The notes below the pieces were generated by a model, which made no database searches, had not been told where the DNA came from, and was given only the letters and a program-made list of their open reading frames with translations. From JADGNF01 sp964582085 (lineage in GTDB: Archaea; Thermoproteota; Bathyarchaeia; Bathyarchaeales; Bathycorpusculaceae): a stretch of DNA of 64,000 nucleotides. Of the stretch, positions 8,760 through 17,059 are shown piece by piece (within the stretch, counting starts at the first letter, position 1; each line of letters starts with the position of its first letter). Both the position numbers and the translations under genes were made by a program. The stretch covers positions 1 through 64,000 of the forward strand of contig CAZOPV010000002.1 in the NCBI GenBank assembly GCA_964582085.1. Direction: 5' to 3'.

Positions 8760-9428
8760 ATGACTCCCAAAGCACATAGAGTAAAACCTTCCAACGTTAA
8801 AGCCCGAAGCCGCAAAATTAAGCTTGCTGTAACAGGGGTTTTTGCATTGATTGCTATAGTAATCGGAGTGTACGTCATTTTTAGCCAAAGTAATGCTACT
8901 GGTTCTTCTCAAACAAGCTCAGACACATTCCCATCTCTGTCGCTTTCTCCAAGTCCAAACATTTCCACTTGCAACAAAGTTTTGTTAGTCACCACAATGG
9001 GCAACATAACAATTCAATTGCGAAACGACATGCCCATCACGACAGGTAACTTCAAAAATTTAGTTCAAGAGGGAGTTTACGACGGCACAATATTCCACCG
9101 TGTCATCGCCAATTTTATGATTCAAGGCGGTGACCCCACAGGTACAGGATACGGCGACCCTTCAATACCCCCTATCCCTGACGAATTCACCAGCATCAAC
9201 CAAAATAACCGCGGTACAATAGCAATGGCAAACGCAGGTCCAAACACAGGAAGTAGCCAATTTTTCATAAACGTTGTCAACAATAACTACCTCGACGATA
9301 AACACCCTGTTTTCGGTACAGTGATCACAGGTATGGACGTAGTGGATGCTATCTCCAGAGTTGCTACAGACGCCAATGATCGCCCACTGCAGGACGTTAC
9401 TATAATTAAGGCTGAACTTATCCCCTAA
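8760..9428 (+). CDS. membrane-anchored cyclophilin-type peptidyl-prolyl isomerase
   Basis: A 222-residue protein. A basic N-terminus is followed by one hydrophobic segment (about residues 25-45), then a Ser/Thr-rich linker and a compact cyclophilin domain of about 155 residues. Catalytic and binding motifs are clear: FHRVIANFMIQGGDPTGTG, GTIAMANAGPNTGSSQFFIN and HPVFGTVITGMDVVDAI. The layout implies that the isomerase works outside the cell, tethered to the membrane, helping to fold exported proteins. ATG 8760 is chosen over GTG 8745 because of the TATA spacing. Cyclophilins are patchily distributed in archaea, so acquisition by transfer is possible. Confidence 0.92.
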   Translation: MTPKAHRVKPSNVKARSRKIKLAVTGVFALIAIVIGVYVIFSQSNATGSSQTSSDTFPSLSLSPSPNISTCNKVLLVTTMGNITIQLRNDMPITTGNFKNLVQEGVYDGTIFHRVIANFMIQGGDPTGTGYGDPSIPPIPDEFTSINQNNRGTIAMANAGPNTGSSQFFINVVNNNYLDDKHPVFGTVITGMDVVDAISRVATDANDRPLQDVTIIKAELIP

Positions 9429-9487
9429 TTCCACAATCTTTTAACCAAAAAAATAGGAGTATCTGTTAAAGTTATCGAGAAGTGTGT

Positions 9488-9760
9488 TTACTTCTCTTTT
9501 GGTTTAGAACCAATTTCCACAACAAGAATGTTAACTTGGAAGCGCTTGCCGTTTGCCTCCATTTTTCCCTGTGCATGATAGCCTTTGCTTCCTGTCTTGA
9601 AGTCTTTTTTGTTGAGGATAAAATTTTGCTTTTCTCCACCTAATTGGATCGTTGCCATATCCACATCGCTCATTTTGTCATCATCCTTCCAGTGATACAT
9701 AGTAATATTCGTGGGCCTGTCCTTTTTCACCTTTTCGTTTCCATTGCTGTCGGAGCCCAC
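9488..9760 (-). CDS. small hydrophilic hypothetical protein
   Basis: A 90-residue frame with many charged residues and no cysteine, signal or membrane span. I do not recognise it. The sequence alternates polar and hydrophobic residues in the second half (NFILNKKDFKTG, RFQVNILVVEIG), suggesting a small beta-rich fold. The start would be GTG at 9760, without a Shine-Dalgarno sequence; a TATA-like GACTATACAAAA lies about 40 bases upstream. It sits alone between genes on the opposite strand. The ordered amino acid composition makes a real gene more likely than chance. Confidence 0.5.
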   Translation of the reverse strand: MGSDSNGNEKVKKDRPTNITMYHWKDDDKMSDVDMATIQLGGEKQNFILNKKDFKTGSKGYHAQGKMEANGKRFQVNILVVEIGSKPKEK

Positions 9761-9899
9761 GTTGAATTACACAAATGGTTCCTTGTTTTTGTATAGTCTC
9801 TTTGGTATGTTTTTATTTTCCATTTCCTGTCTGTTTTCCGTTTTGCTCTATTTTTAGATAATTCCTATCATCAGATTTGTGTATTGTGTCGAACCGTAA

Positions 9900-10427
9900 A
9901 TGAATTATACCTCATCCCTTAAACTAACAATTGAGGAGAATTTGTTGGCTGGAGAAGAATTCTTTACATCTCTGGGTCTCTGGTTTGTCCGTGCCCTTTT
10001 CTCAAGTTTGATTTGCCTACTCATAGGCTACATCGGCATCAATGCTCTAACTTATATAACTACCAAAATCAACGAGTTCGAAACAATTAAAGGCAATGCA
10101 TTAGCAACCAGCCTGTTCGTGGGTGGTTTCTTAGTCTACGCTGGATTGGTGGTTTACGGTTCAATGGTTAACCCATTCTTTCTGTCCCAAGCCGTCATGA
10201 TTGGCCCTTATTTTAACTTGCAGCGACTGATGGTTATGCTCTTGAGTTTTTTTGTAAGTCTCTTTTTCGGTTGGTTATTCTATCTTGTTTTCGCTAAAGC
10301 AGCTCCCTTAGGAGTGGATTTAGATGACATAAACAAAAATCCCACTGCTGTAGGAGTTTTCCTTTTCTGCTACGAAGTTTTCTTAGGGTTACTTGTGTTT
10401 GCAAGCTTAACTCTGCCCATAGGATGA
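9900..10427 (+). CDS. four-helix membrane protein of unknown function
   Basis: A 175-residue protein with four clear hydrophobic spans (about residues 27-52, 65-90, 105-130 and 148-172). The segment KGNALATSLFVGGFLVYAG vaguely recalls DUF350-type membrane proteins, but the match is weak and I do not assign the family. The stop codon is 14 bases before the transglutaminase-like gene, so the two are probably co-transcribed. It may partner that protein at the membrane; this is inference from position only. Confidence 0.7.
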   Translation: MNYTSSLKLTIEENLLAGEEFFTSLGLWFVRALFSSLICLLIGYIGINALTYITTKINEFETIKGNALATSLFVGGFLVYAGLVVYGSMVNPFFLSQAVMIGPYFNLQRLMVMLLSFFVSLFFGWLFYLVFAKAAPLGVDLDDINKNPTAVGVFLFCYEVFLGLLVFASLTLPIG

Positions 10428-10441
10428 GCTGAGGAAATTCA

Positions 10442-11290
10442 ATGTTTTCCATTAGGCGTTTGCTCCTACTCTTCTTGCTCCTAAATTTTTTAGCTCTGCA
10501 GATATGTTTCGTCTCAGCATTTCCCAGCTCAAACTTTACCAAGTCAGGCAATTACTGGTTTGACGACTGGAAAATAAACCGCAACTACTATGCAGGGCGT
10601 AGCGGCTACTTGCCGAACATGGCATACGAAACATTAGATGAAAACAAAGAGTTAGCCTTCAGCATTGGAGAATCTTTCAAAGAAAACTACCCATCAAAAA
10701 CCAGCAGAGCAATTGCTATCTTAAGATACGTCCAAAAATGGACTGAATATGGCTACGACGAAGAAAATGTCTTTCGCGATGGTGTCGCTCAAGACGAGTG
10801 GGCATGGAACGCCGACGAAATGGCGCATTTTTTCAACGAAACGAAAGGCATAGTGGCAACCGGTGACTGCGAGGATTTAGCTTTCCTCTGTGCCACTATC
10901 TATAAGGGCGCCTGTTTTGACGTTGCCGTAGTTGATGCTCCGGGTCATGTGGCGTTGCTGATTTGGTTGCCTGAATTTGCCAATGCTGATAACTACTGGA
11001 ACATACCTAATGATAACCGTGGCGCAGGGTGGATATGGGTTGAAGCTACAGGAAGTGTCAACCCGTTAGGGTGGACGCCTCCTGACTATCAAAACGGAGA
11101 ATGGATAGCCTACCCACTTGGTAACATCGAACCCATTACAGAATCTGCTCAACAGTTGCCCTTAAACGAGTTGATTGTAATTATCTTGATCATAGCAGTC
11201 ATCCTGCTCACGTTACTATTGGTAGTATCAAAATCGCACTCCACAAAAGTTGCACAAATATGCTGGTCACCTCTACCGCCACCACCGTGA
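10442..11290 (+). CDS. exported, membrane-anchored transglutaminase-like protein
   Basis: 282 residues: a signal-like N-terminus (about 1-27), a central papain-like/transglutaminase core, and one membrane span near the C-terminus (about residues 243-265) before a short basic tail. The predicted nucleophile is Cys143 in GDCEDLAFLC and the histidine is His169 in DAPGHVAL; GWIWVEATG would carry the third residue, with Glu where Asp is usual. Such proteins act as proteases or cross-linkers at the cell surface; no substrate can be named. GAGG lies 7 bases before the ATG, and the gene follows the four-helix membrane protein within 14 bases. Confidence 0.78.
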   Translation: MFSIRRLLLLFLLLNFLALQICFVSAFPSSNFTKSGNYWFDDWKINRNYYAGRSGYLPNMAYETLDENKELAFSIGESFKENYPSKTSRAIAILRYVQKWTEYGYDEENVFRDGVAQDEWAWNADEMAHFFNETKGIVATGDCEDLAFLCATIYKGACFDVAVVDAPGHVALLIWLPEFANADNYWNIPNDNRGAGWIWVEATGSVNPLGWTPPDYQNGEWIAYPLGNIEPITESAQQLPLNELIVIILIIAVILLTLLLVVSKSHSTKVAQICWSPLPPPP

Positions 11291-11320
11291 AATTCCAAAA
11301 ACTCACTATAGCAACAATTC

Positions 11321-11333
11321 ATAGAACTTCTAT
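11321..11333. repeat. short palindrome upstream of the aromatic operon
   Basis: ATAGAA-C-TTCTAT, a perfect 6-base inverted repeat around one base, lies 31 bases after the transglutaminase-like gene and about 215 bases before the aspartate kinase ATG. It could be an operator for a dimeric regulator, but it is short enough to be chance. Confidence 0.3.
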
Positions 11334-11496
11334 ACGAGGCATCAAATTTAGTTTCGCCGAAACGCTTTTATCGGTGAATTCAATGTCTCTTTGAACAGGT
11401 TCGAGGCTATACCGATGAACATAGATCTTCAAGCAAAATTTGTTTTTACACAAATGTATAGCTTCGAGTACAGCTTTTATTATTACTTTAACTAAA

Positions 11497-11531
11497 GCCC
11501 AGAACCGAAAAAGTTTTGAGGAGTTCTGGGC
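11497..11531 (+). promoter_or_regulatory. leader hairpin before aspartate kinase
   Basis: GCCCAGAAC (11497-11505) and GTTCTGGGC (11523-11531) form a perfect 9-bp GC-rich inverted repeat with a 17-base loop. It ends 16 bases before the aspartate kinase ATG. An A/T-rich stretch at about 11475-11490 could be the promoter, placing the hairpin inside the mRNA leader. GAGGAG, a strong Shine-Dalgarno-like sequence, lies at the 3' edge of the loop and would be partly masked. No known riboswitch matches; a role in regulating the operon is inference. Confidence 0.45.
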
Positions 11532-11547
11532 GCAGGATGGTTGTAAG

Positions 11548-12792
11548 ATGAAAAGCAAAAATTCTTGCAAAAAAATTGTGGTCAAATACGGTGGTTCTAG
11601 CCTTTCAGAACCTGAGCGACTGTGTAGAGCTGTCTTAGCGGTTGCAAATGAAGCAAAAAAAGGCACACAGCTAGTAGTCGTTGTTTCAGCCATGGGCAAG
11701 ACAACTGATTTACTGTTAAATGCGGCTAAAGGCACCTCTAACGGCAAAATGGCAAAACACGATTTGGATGACATTCTTTCGATGGGGGAGCGAACAAGTG
11801 TACGAATCTTCTCCGCTGCTCTCAAAACTAACGGTGTAGACTCACGTTACTTCGATCCTCTGGACAACGACTGGCCAATTATAACAGATGCATCCTTCTC
11901 TAACGCTAATCCTCTTAGAGAGGAATGTGAAAAAAGGGTTCGCCAATATGTGTTACCTCTCATTGAGAGAGGAGTGGTTCCAGTTATTGCAGGTTTCGTA
12001 GGTAGAACACCCACAGGCAAAATCACTACTTTAGGACGCGGTGGCAGCGACACCACAGCTTTCATTATAGCCGATGCACTAAATGCTGACGAAGTGGTTT
12101 TGGTAACAGACGCTGACGGTATCATGTCAGCTGATCCTAAAATGGTCAGTAACGTTAAAAGGTTATCTCAAATTGATGTTAACATCTTAGTAGGTTTGGC
12201 AGATTCAGGTGCAAAATTCATCCATAGCAAGGCTTTAAAATACAAGCCAAAATCAGTTGATGTACGTGTCATTAATAGTTCACATGGTGACTTAACCAAA
12301 GAAGGTACCGTAATCACGGGCGCTTTAGCTACAGAGTTAGATGTTGAAGTTGCTCAGTCTTCACCTGTGGCGGAGATAACAATTGTTGGAGAAAAGCTCT
12401 CAGAGAACCCCAAGCTTATCGAAGAGGTGGTTACGAAAGCTCGGGCGCACACTGATTTATTGGGTATGTCCATTAACACTAACTCAGGTATACTTTATGT
12501 TTCCGCCGAGAAACCTTTAGATGGACTTTTCAACGAAATACACCAAACTGTTGTGCAGAACCAAGAAACAAAAGCCATGGCGGTCAAAAAGGATCTTGTT
12601 TTTCTGAAAATTCGTGGTGTTGGTTTAGAGGAAACCCATGGCATCATCGGCAAAATTTCAGAAACTCTCAGCATAAACGGCATAAATATAGCAGGTATCC
12701 TCACAATCACGTCAAGTATACTCCTCTTTGTAGATTGGAGTGAACGTGAAAGAGCGTTAGAATTAATCAGAACCGCGTTAAGGAGTCATTAA
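11548..12792 (+). CDS. lysC: aspartate kinase
   Basis: 414 residues from ATG 11548. The kinase domain opens with VVKYGGSSLSEPERL and includes DDILSMGERTSVRIFSAAL, GRGGSDTTAFIIADAL and LVTDADGIMSADPK; two ACT regulatory domains fill the last 140 residues. It phosphorylates aspartate, the first step toward aspartate semialdehyde. As head gene of a shikimate operon, it probably supplies the semialdehyde condensed by the next enzyme, AroA', as well as lysine and threonine precursors. The frame is open upstream to 11440, but that extension would encode the leader hairpin and has no counterpart in the family. No asd gene is adjacent. Confidence 0.92.
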   Translation: MKSKNSCKKIVVKYGGSSLSEPERLCRAVLAVANEAKKGTQLVVVVSAMGKTTDLLLNAAKGTSNGKMAKHDLDDILSMGERTSVRIFSAALKTNGVDSRYFDPLDNDWPIITDASFSNANPLREECEKRVRQYVLPLIERGVVPVIAGFVGRTPTGKITTLGRGGSDTTAFIIADALNADEVVLVTDADGIMSADPKMVSNVKRLSQIDVNILVGLADSGAKFIHSKALKYKPKSVDVRVINSSHGDLTKEGTVITGALATELDVEVAQSSPVAEITIVGEKLSENPKLIEEVVTKARAHTDLLGMSINTNSGILYVSAEKPLDGLFNEIHQTVVQNQETKAMAVKKDLVFLKIRGVGLEETHGIIGKISETLSINGINIAGILTITSSILLFVDWSERERALELIRTALRSH

Positions 12793-12793
12793 G

Positions 12794-12841
12794 ATGACCA
12801 AAACAAAAATCCAAAAAGAAACAAAAAGGAGATTTAGATAA
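12794..12841 (+). other. 15-codon basic mini-ORF between lysC and aroA'
   Basis: ATG at 12794 lies one base after the lysC stop and 9 bases after GGAG (12782-12785). The frame encodes MTKTKIQKETKRRFR and stops at 12839-12841, directly against the ATG of the next gene. The Shine-Dalgarno sequence of that next gene (AAAGGAG) is inside the mini-ORF. It may keep ribosomes moving between the two genes (translational coupling) or be meaningless spacer. Confidence 0.25.
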
Positions 12842-13627
12842 ATGGATCAAGGTAAAAAGCGTCGATTATCTCGTATCTTCCAAAAAGATAACCACGCTGT
12901 CATCGTTCCAATGGACCACGGCGTTACCATAGGACCCGTACAAGGAATAGAAAACATGCAGGATATTGTCAATAAGCTTCTCAAAGGTGGAGCCGACGCT
13001 GTTTTGGTTCATAAAGGTATAGCCAAACACGTTGATGTAGATGGTGCCGCCTTAATTGTTATGCTTTCGGGTGCTTCTAACCTTAGCCCAAACTTTAACA
13101 ATAAAGTGCAGGTTTGTAGCGTCCACGAAGCCATAAGACTAGGCGCAGACGCCGTTTCTGTACACATCAACGTGGGAGCCCAAGATGAAGCTCAGATGCT
13201 CACAAAACTGGGGAAAGTTGCAGATGAATGCGACACATATGGCTTGCCACTTCTTGCAATGATGTATCCTCGTGGACCTAAAATTCAAAATGAACATGCC
13301 GTAGAAGTGGTAGCACATGCAGCAAGATTAGGCGCAGAGCTGGGCGCAGACATAATTAAAACTAACTACACAGGTACAGTGGAGTCTTTCAAGACGGTTA
13401 TTGAAAGCTGCCCCGTTCCAGTAGTAATAGCAGGAGGAGCCAAAGCCAAAACTGCAACTGACATACTGCAGATAACAAACGAATCCATGCAAGCTGGTGG
13501 CGCCGGCATTTCCATTGGACGCAATATATTCCAGCATGACAACCCTACATTGATGGTCAAGGCACTTTCCGCCATCGTTCACGGTGGAGCCTCAATTGAG
13601 TCAGCAGCAAAAATCTTGGGTGTATAA
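12842..13627 (+). CDS. 2-amino-3,7-dideoxy-D-threo-hept-6-ulosonate synthase (AroA')
   Basis: A 261-residue class I aldolase of the archaeal fructose-bisphosphate aldolase-like family (MJ0400 type). It joins aspartate semialdehyde to a deoxyketohexose phosphate, the first step of the archaeal shikimate route that needs no DAHP synthase. Family marks are VPMDHGVTIGPVQGIENM, YPRGPKIQNEH, the Schiff-base lysine in GADIIKTNYTG and GGAGISIGRNIFQH. Its position directly before AroB' confirms the role over a glycolytic aldolase. A clear AAAGGAG precedes the ATG. Confidence 0.93.
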   Translation: MDQGKKRRLSRIFQKDNHAVIVPMDHGVTIGPVQGIENMQDIVNKLLKGGADAVLVHKGIAKHVDVDGAALIVMLSGASNLSPNFNNKVQVCSVHEAIRLGADAVSVHINVGAQDEAQMLTKLGKVADECDTYGLPLLAMMYPRGPKIQNEHAVEVVAHAARLGAELGADIIKTNYTGTVESFKTVIESCPVPVVIAGGAKAKTATDILQITNESMQAGGAGISIGRNIFQHDNPTLMVKALSAIVHGGASIESAAKILGV

Positions 13628-13629
13628 TA

Positions 13630-14664
13630 TTGAAGGAACTCTGGCTTGAAATAGATGCAAAAATTCCAGAAAAAACCCACATTTTGAAGCATGCCGCAGG
13701 AGTGTGCGAAGTTGTTTTGGAGGAATCAAAAAACGGCTTCACGGCCAACAAAAGCGACCTTGCCGTTCTAACCTGCTTTGATCTTGAGGAAATCGCCAAC
13801 TTGAAGCAAGACAGAAAAAAAGTTGCTCTTAAAATTACTGTAAAAGGCAAAGCAGATGAAGATACAGCTGTTAAAGCTGCAGAACAAGGCGTAGACTACA
13901 TAATTATTAACTGTGTTGACTGGCGGGTTATCCCACTTGAAAACATAATTGCTCGAAACTGCGGCAAAAGCAAACTATTTGCTGAAGTTTCTAACGCTGA
14001 AGACGCCCGTCTAGTTCTGGGGACGCTGGAGTTGGGAGCCGATGGCGTGGTTCTTAAGACCAATAGCGTTAATGAGCTCGCTAAAACTGCCGCCATAGTC
14101 AAGCAGCAGATGCTGAAGTTGGATTTGGCACCTGCAAAAATTGTTGCTATTAAAGCAATTGGAACTGGTGCCCGCGTCTGCGTGGACACATGCGACCTCA
14201 TGACCCAAGGCGAAGGTATACTTGTCGGCTCACAATCTGCAGGTCTGTTTCTGGTAGAAGCTGAAGTTAACGAAAATCCCTATGTGGCGCCGCGACCCTT
14301 TAGAGTCAACGCTGGCTCCATTTCAATGTACACTTTGGGGTCATTGCAGACTACACGGTACCTCTCTGAACTTAAGGCAGGCGAAGAAGTAATCATAGTT
14401 AACCGCGAGGGGAAAATTAGAAAAACAAATGTAGGTAGAATAAAAATTGAATTTCGCCCACTTGTGCTCGTAGAAGCTGAGGCTGAAAGTAAAAAAATTA
14501 AAACGATTCTTCAAAACGCTGAAACTATTCGTCTTGTCACCTCCAAAAGCTCCACACCCGTGACTGAACTCAAAATGGGCGACGAAGTGTTAGTTCACAT
14601 AGCCGCCAAAGGTGGAAGACACTTCGGTGTATCTGTACCCGATGAAACAGTGATTGAACGATGA
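13630..14664 (+). CDS. 3-dehydroquinate synthase II (AroB')
   Basis: A 344-residue enzyme that oxidatively deaminates and cyclises the AroA' product to 3-dehydroquinate (MJ1249 type, unrelated to bacterial AroB). Characteristic blocks are ICVDTCDLMTQGEGILVGSQ-like sequence in the centre (here GARVCVDTCDLMTQGEG), PRPFRVNAGSISMYTL and GRIKIEFRPLVLVEAE. The start is TTG at 13630, two bases after the aroA' stop, and the 3' end overlaps aroD by 4 bases (ATGA). Length agrees with archaeal homologues. Confidence 0.95.
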   Translation: MKELWLEIDAKIPEKTHILKHAAGVCEVVLEESKNGFTANKSDLAVLTCFDLEEIANLKQDRKKVALKITVKGKADEDTAVKAAEQGVDYIIINCVDWRVIPLENIIARNCGKSKLFAEVSNAEDARLVLGTLELGADGVVLKTNSVNELAKTAAIVKQQMLKLDLAPAKIVAIKAIGTGARVCVDTCDLMTQGEGILVGSQSAGLFLVEAEVNENPYVAPRPFRVNAGSISMYTLGSLQTTRYLSELKAGEEVIIVNREGKIRKTNVGRIKIEFRPLVLVEAEAESKKIKTILQNAETIRLVTSKSSTPVTELKMGDEVLVHIAAKGGRHFGVSVPDETVIER

Positions 14665-15323
14665 TCCCTAGAATCTGCGTGTCGATTCTCCCCAAAACCT
14701 TAGCTGAGGCACTGAAACTTATTTCAAGGGCGGAGGGATCACACGCAGACCTTATCGAAGTTAGACTAGACTTGTTGGATGCACTCGTTGATTTGTCAGT
14801 TTTAAGAGCAAAAACACCCATATCCCTAATTGCGACAGATAAAGCAGTCCGAACTAAAACCGAACGTCAAAGCATCTTGAATAATGCGGCGCGAAGTGGT
14901 TTCGAATATATTGATGTTGACTTCTTGGATCCAAACGCATCTGTTGCGATCAAAGAGGTGAAAGCACTAGGCGCAAAGTGCATCGTCTCTTTTCATGATA
15001 ATAAAGGCACGCCCACTCCCAAAAAATTGGAAAGCGTGTTAAAAGTAGAACTTGCAAAGGGTGCAGACGTGTGTAAAATCGTAACTACTGCAACCAGAAT
15101 CGAAGATAACCTTACATTACTAAATTTCACTTTTGTAGCATCTGCCAAGGCAAAAATTGTTTGTTTCGCTATGGGCGAGCAGGGGAAAACTAGTAGACTC
15201 CTCTCACCCTTCTTTGGTGGTTTCTTCACTTTTGCCTCACTTGGAGGGGGAAACAAAACGGCTCCAGGGCAGATGACAATAACAGAGATGAAAACTGCAT
15301 ACAATCTCTTGGGGCTCATGTAA
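14661..15323 (+). CDS. aroD: 3-dehydroquinate dehydratase, type I
   Basis: A 220-residue TIM-barrel enzyme that dehydrates 3-dehydroquinate to 3-dehydroshikimate through a Schiff base. VRLDLLDAL near the N-terminus, the catalytic histidine in IVSFHDNKGTPTP, the lysine in DVCKIVTTA and the C-terminal GQMTITEM segment are all present. The length is that of the short archaeal form. It overlaps aroB' by ATGA and is followed by aroE after one base, so translation is probably coupled. Confidence 0.95.
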   Translation: MIPRICVSILPKTLAEALKLISRAEGSHADLIEVRLDLLDALVDLSVLRAKTPISLIATDKAVRTKTERQSILNNAARSGFEYIDVDFLDPNASVAIKEVKALGAKCIVSFHDNKGTPTPKKLESVLKVELAKGADVCKIVTTATRIEDNLTLLNFTFVASAKAKIVCFAMGEQGKTSRLLSPFFGGFFTFASLGGGNKTAPGQMTITEMKTAYNLLGLM

Positions 15324-15324
15324 A

Positions 15325-16188
15325 ATGAAGCTGTCAGGAAAAACCCGCGTCTACGGAGTCATAGGTGACCCCATAGAACATAGTCTAAGTCCTACTATAC
15401 AAAACGCCGCATTTGACGCATTAAAAATGGATTGCGTTTTTTTAGCCTTCCAAGTCAAGGTGGGCGAAGTGGAAAACGCCGTCCGTGGTATGCGGGGTTT
15501 AGCTATCGCGGGTTTAAACGTTACAATGCCTCATAAGAGCACGGTGATTCCTTTTCTTGACGAAGTAGAACAGTCGGCACGGTTTTTGGACTCTGTTAAC
15601 ACCATCCGCCAAAATAACGGCAAACTTTCAGGTTTCAGCACCGATGGCATAGGTGCCTTAGACGCCCTCAAACATAACGGAGTGGAGCTCAAAGGCAAAA
15701 AAGTGCTTTTGCTTGGAGGTGGTGGAGCAGCTAAAGCCATAGCCTACATGCTTGCAGGAGAAGTAGCGGAATTGGTAGTACTCAACAGATCCCCTGAAAA
15801 AATTAGACACTTAACTGAAAGGCTCAACCGACAATGTAAAGCACGCGTAACTGACGGGTTACTTGAACCAAACACTATTCAAGAAAACATCAAGGATACA
15901 GATGTCTTGATAAACGCCACATCAGTGGGGATGCACCCAGAAGAGGCTTACAGTCTGGTCGAATTCAACCTGTTAAAATCTGACATGACGGTGATGGACA
16001 TTGTTTATAATCCTGTAGAGACCCAACTGATAAAAAACGCTAAAGCTGCAGGTGCCAAAGTTGTCAATGGCGTTGAAATGCTCGTACACCAAGGCGCAGC
16101 ATCCTTTAAAATATGGACGGGAAAAGCAGCTCCCATAGAAGTTATGAGGAAAGCCGCGCTAAATAAACTGGAAGGTGCACAAACTTGA
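15325..16188 (+). CDS. aroE: shikimate dehydrogenase
   Basis: A 287-residue NADP-dependent reductase that turns 3-dehydroshikimate into shikimate. The substrate domain shows GDPIEHSLSPTIQNAAF and GLNVTMPHKSTVI with the catalytic lysine; the Rossmann domain has LLGGGGAAKAIAYML, and NATSVGMHP and GVEMLVHQGAASFKIWTG follow. It begins one base after aroD and overlaps the shikimate kinase gene by 4 bases. Confidence 0.96.
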   Translation: MKLSGKTRVYGVIGDPIEHSLSPTIQNAAFDALKMDCVFLAFQVKVGEVENAVRGMRGLAIAGLNVTMPHKSTVIPFLDEVEQSARFLDSVNTIRQNNGKLSGFSTDGIGALDALKHNGVELKGKKVLLLGGGGAAKAIAYMLAGEVAELVVLNRSPEKIRHLTERLNRQCKARVTDGLLEPNTIQENIKDTDVLINATSVGMHPEEAYSLVEFNLLKSDMTVMDIVYNPVETQLIKNAKAAGAKVVNGVEMLVHQGAASFKIWTGKAAPIEVMRKAALNKLEGAQT

Positions 16189-17057
16189 ATGGTCAAGCCT
16201 CTGCAATAGCTCACGGCGCCGCCACAATTGTGAATGCCATTGCCCTTGGGAAAGGTGCAGCTTTTGGCGTGAACTTGTGGACTAAAGCTGACGTCAAGTT
16301 AACAAATGAACCTCTAGTGATTAAAGGCGAAATTGCCTCAGACTCATCAGAAAGTATACGTCTAATAGAAGCAGCCGTTAGATGTGTGTTTAAACATTTT
16401 AAAGTGGAAAAGCAATTCGGTGCCGTAGTGAAAACTACATCCAATATTCCAATCGCCAGAGGATTAAAAAGCAGCAGTGTAGCAGCAAACGCTGTGGTGC
16501 TGGCAACCGCCGCAGCTGTGAACAAAGAACTTGATGACTTAACCGCAATTAATCTTGCAGTGAACGCGGCTTTTGATGCGAAAGTTACAGTGACAGGCGC
16601 TTTTGATGACGCATGTGCCTCTTATTTCGGAGGAGTTGTGATCACTGATAACCTGCAAAGAAAAATAGTTAAACACGACAAATTCACGGAGGGCTTCTCA
16701 GTACTTTTTTACGTTCCCCCAAAAAAAGCCTACACAGCAAACTCGGATGTGATGCGTCTCAAAACAGTCGCTCCCCTCGTTCGAATTGCTTATGAAGAAG
16801 CTTCCAAAGGTAACTTCTGGGTAGCTCTATCGCTTAATGGCATCGTTTACTCAGCAGCTTTGGGTTTTGACTCTTCCGTGGCATTGGATGCCTTGAACGC
16901 GGGCGCCGTAGCTGCTGGTTTATGCGGAAAAGGTCCAGCCGTAACCGCAGTAGTTACCGAAGACAAGATTGACCAAGTGAAAGCCGTTTTGCAAAAACAC
17001 AACGGTGATGTTTTACAAGCGCGACTAAATGAGGAGAAAGCAAGGGTTGTGTCTTAA
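16185..17057 (+). CDS. aroK: archaeal shikimate kinase (GHMP family)
   Basis: A 290-residue GHMP-superfamily kinase that phosphorylates shikimate, unrelated to the bacterial P-loop AroK. The GHMP nucleotide loop is IPIARGLKSSSVAANAVVLA (about residues 88-107); an N-terminal AIAHGAATIVNAIALGKGAAFG and a C-terminal CGKGPAVTAV motif complete the signature. The start is TTG at 16185, overlapping the aroE stop (TTGA). Its place between aroE and aroA fixes the substrate. Confidence 0.94.
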   Translation: MNGQASAIAHGAATIVNAIALGKGAAFGVNLWTKADVKLTNEPLVIKGEIASDSSESIRLIEAAVRCVFKHFKVEKQFGAVVKTTSNIPIARGLKSSSVAANAVVLATAAAVNKELDDLTAINLAVNAAFDAKVTVTGAFDDACASYFGGVVITDNLQRKIVKHDKFTEGFSVLFYVPPKKAYTANSDVMRLKTVAPLVRIAYEEASKGNFWVALSLNGIVYSAALGFDSSVALDALNAGAVAAGLCGKGPAVTAVVTEDKIDQVKAVLQKHNGDVLQARLNEEKARVVS

Positions 17058-17059
17058 TA

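Noticed and set aside
11440..11547. Longer N-terminus for aspartate kinase
   Set aside because: The extra 36 residues have no family counterpart, and the DNA forms a hairpin leader instead.
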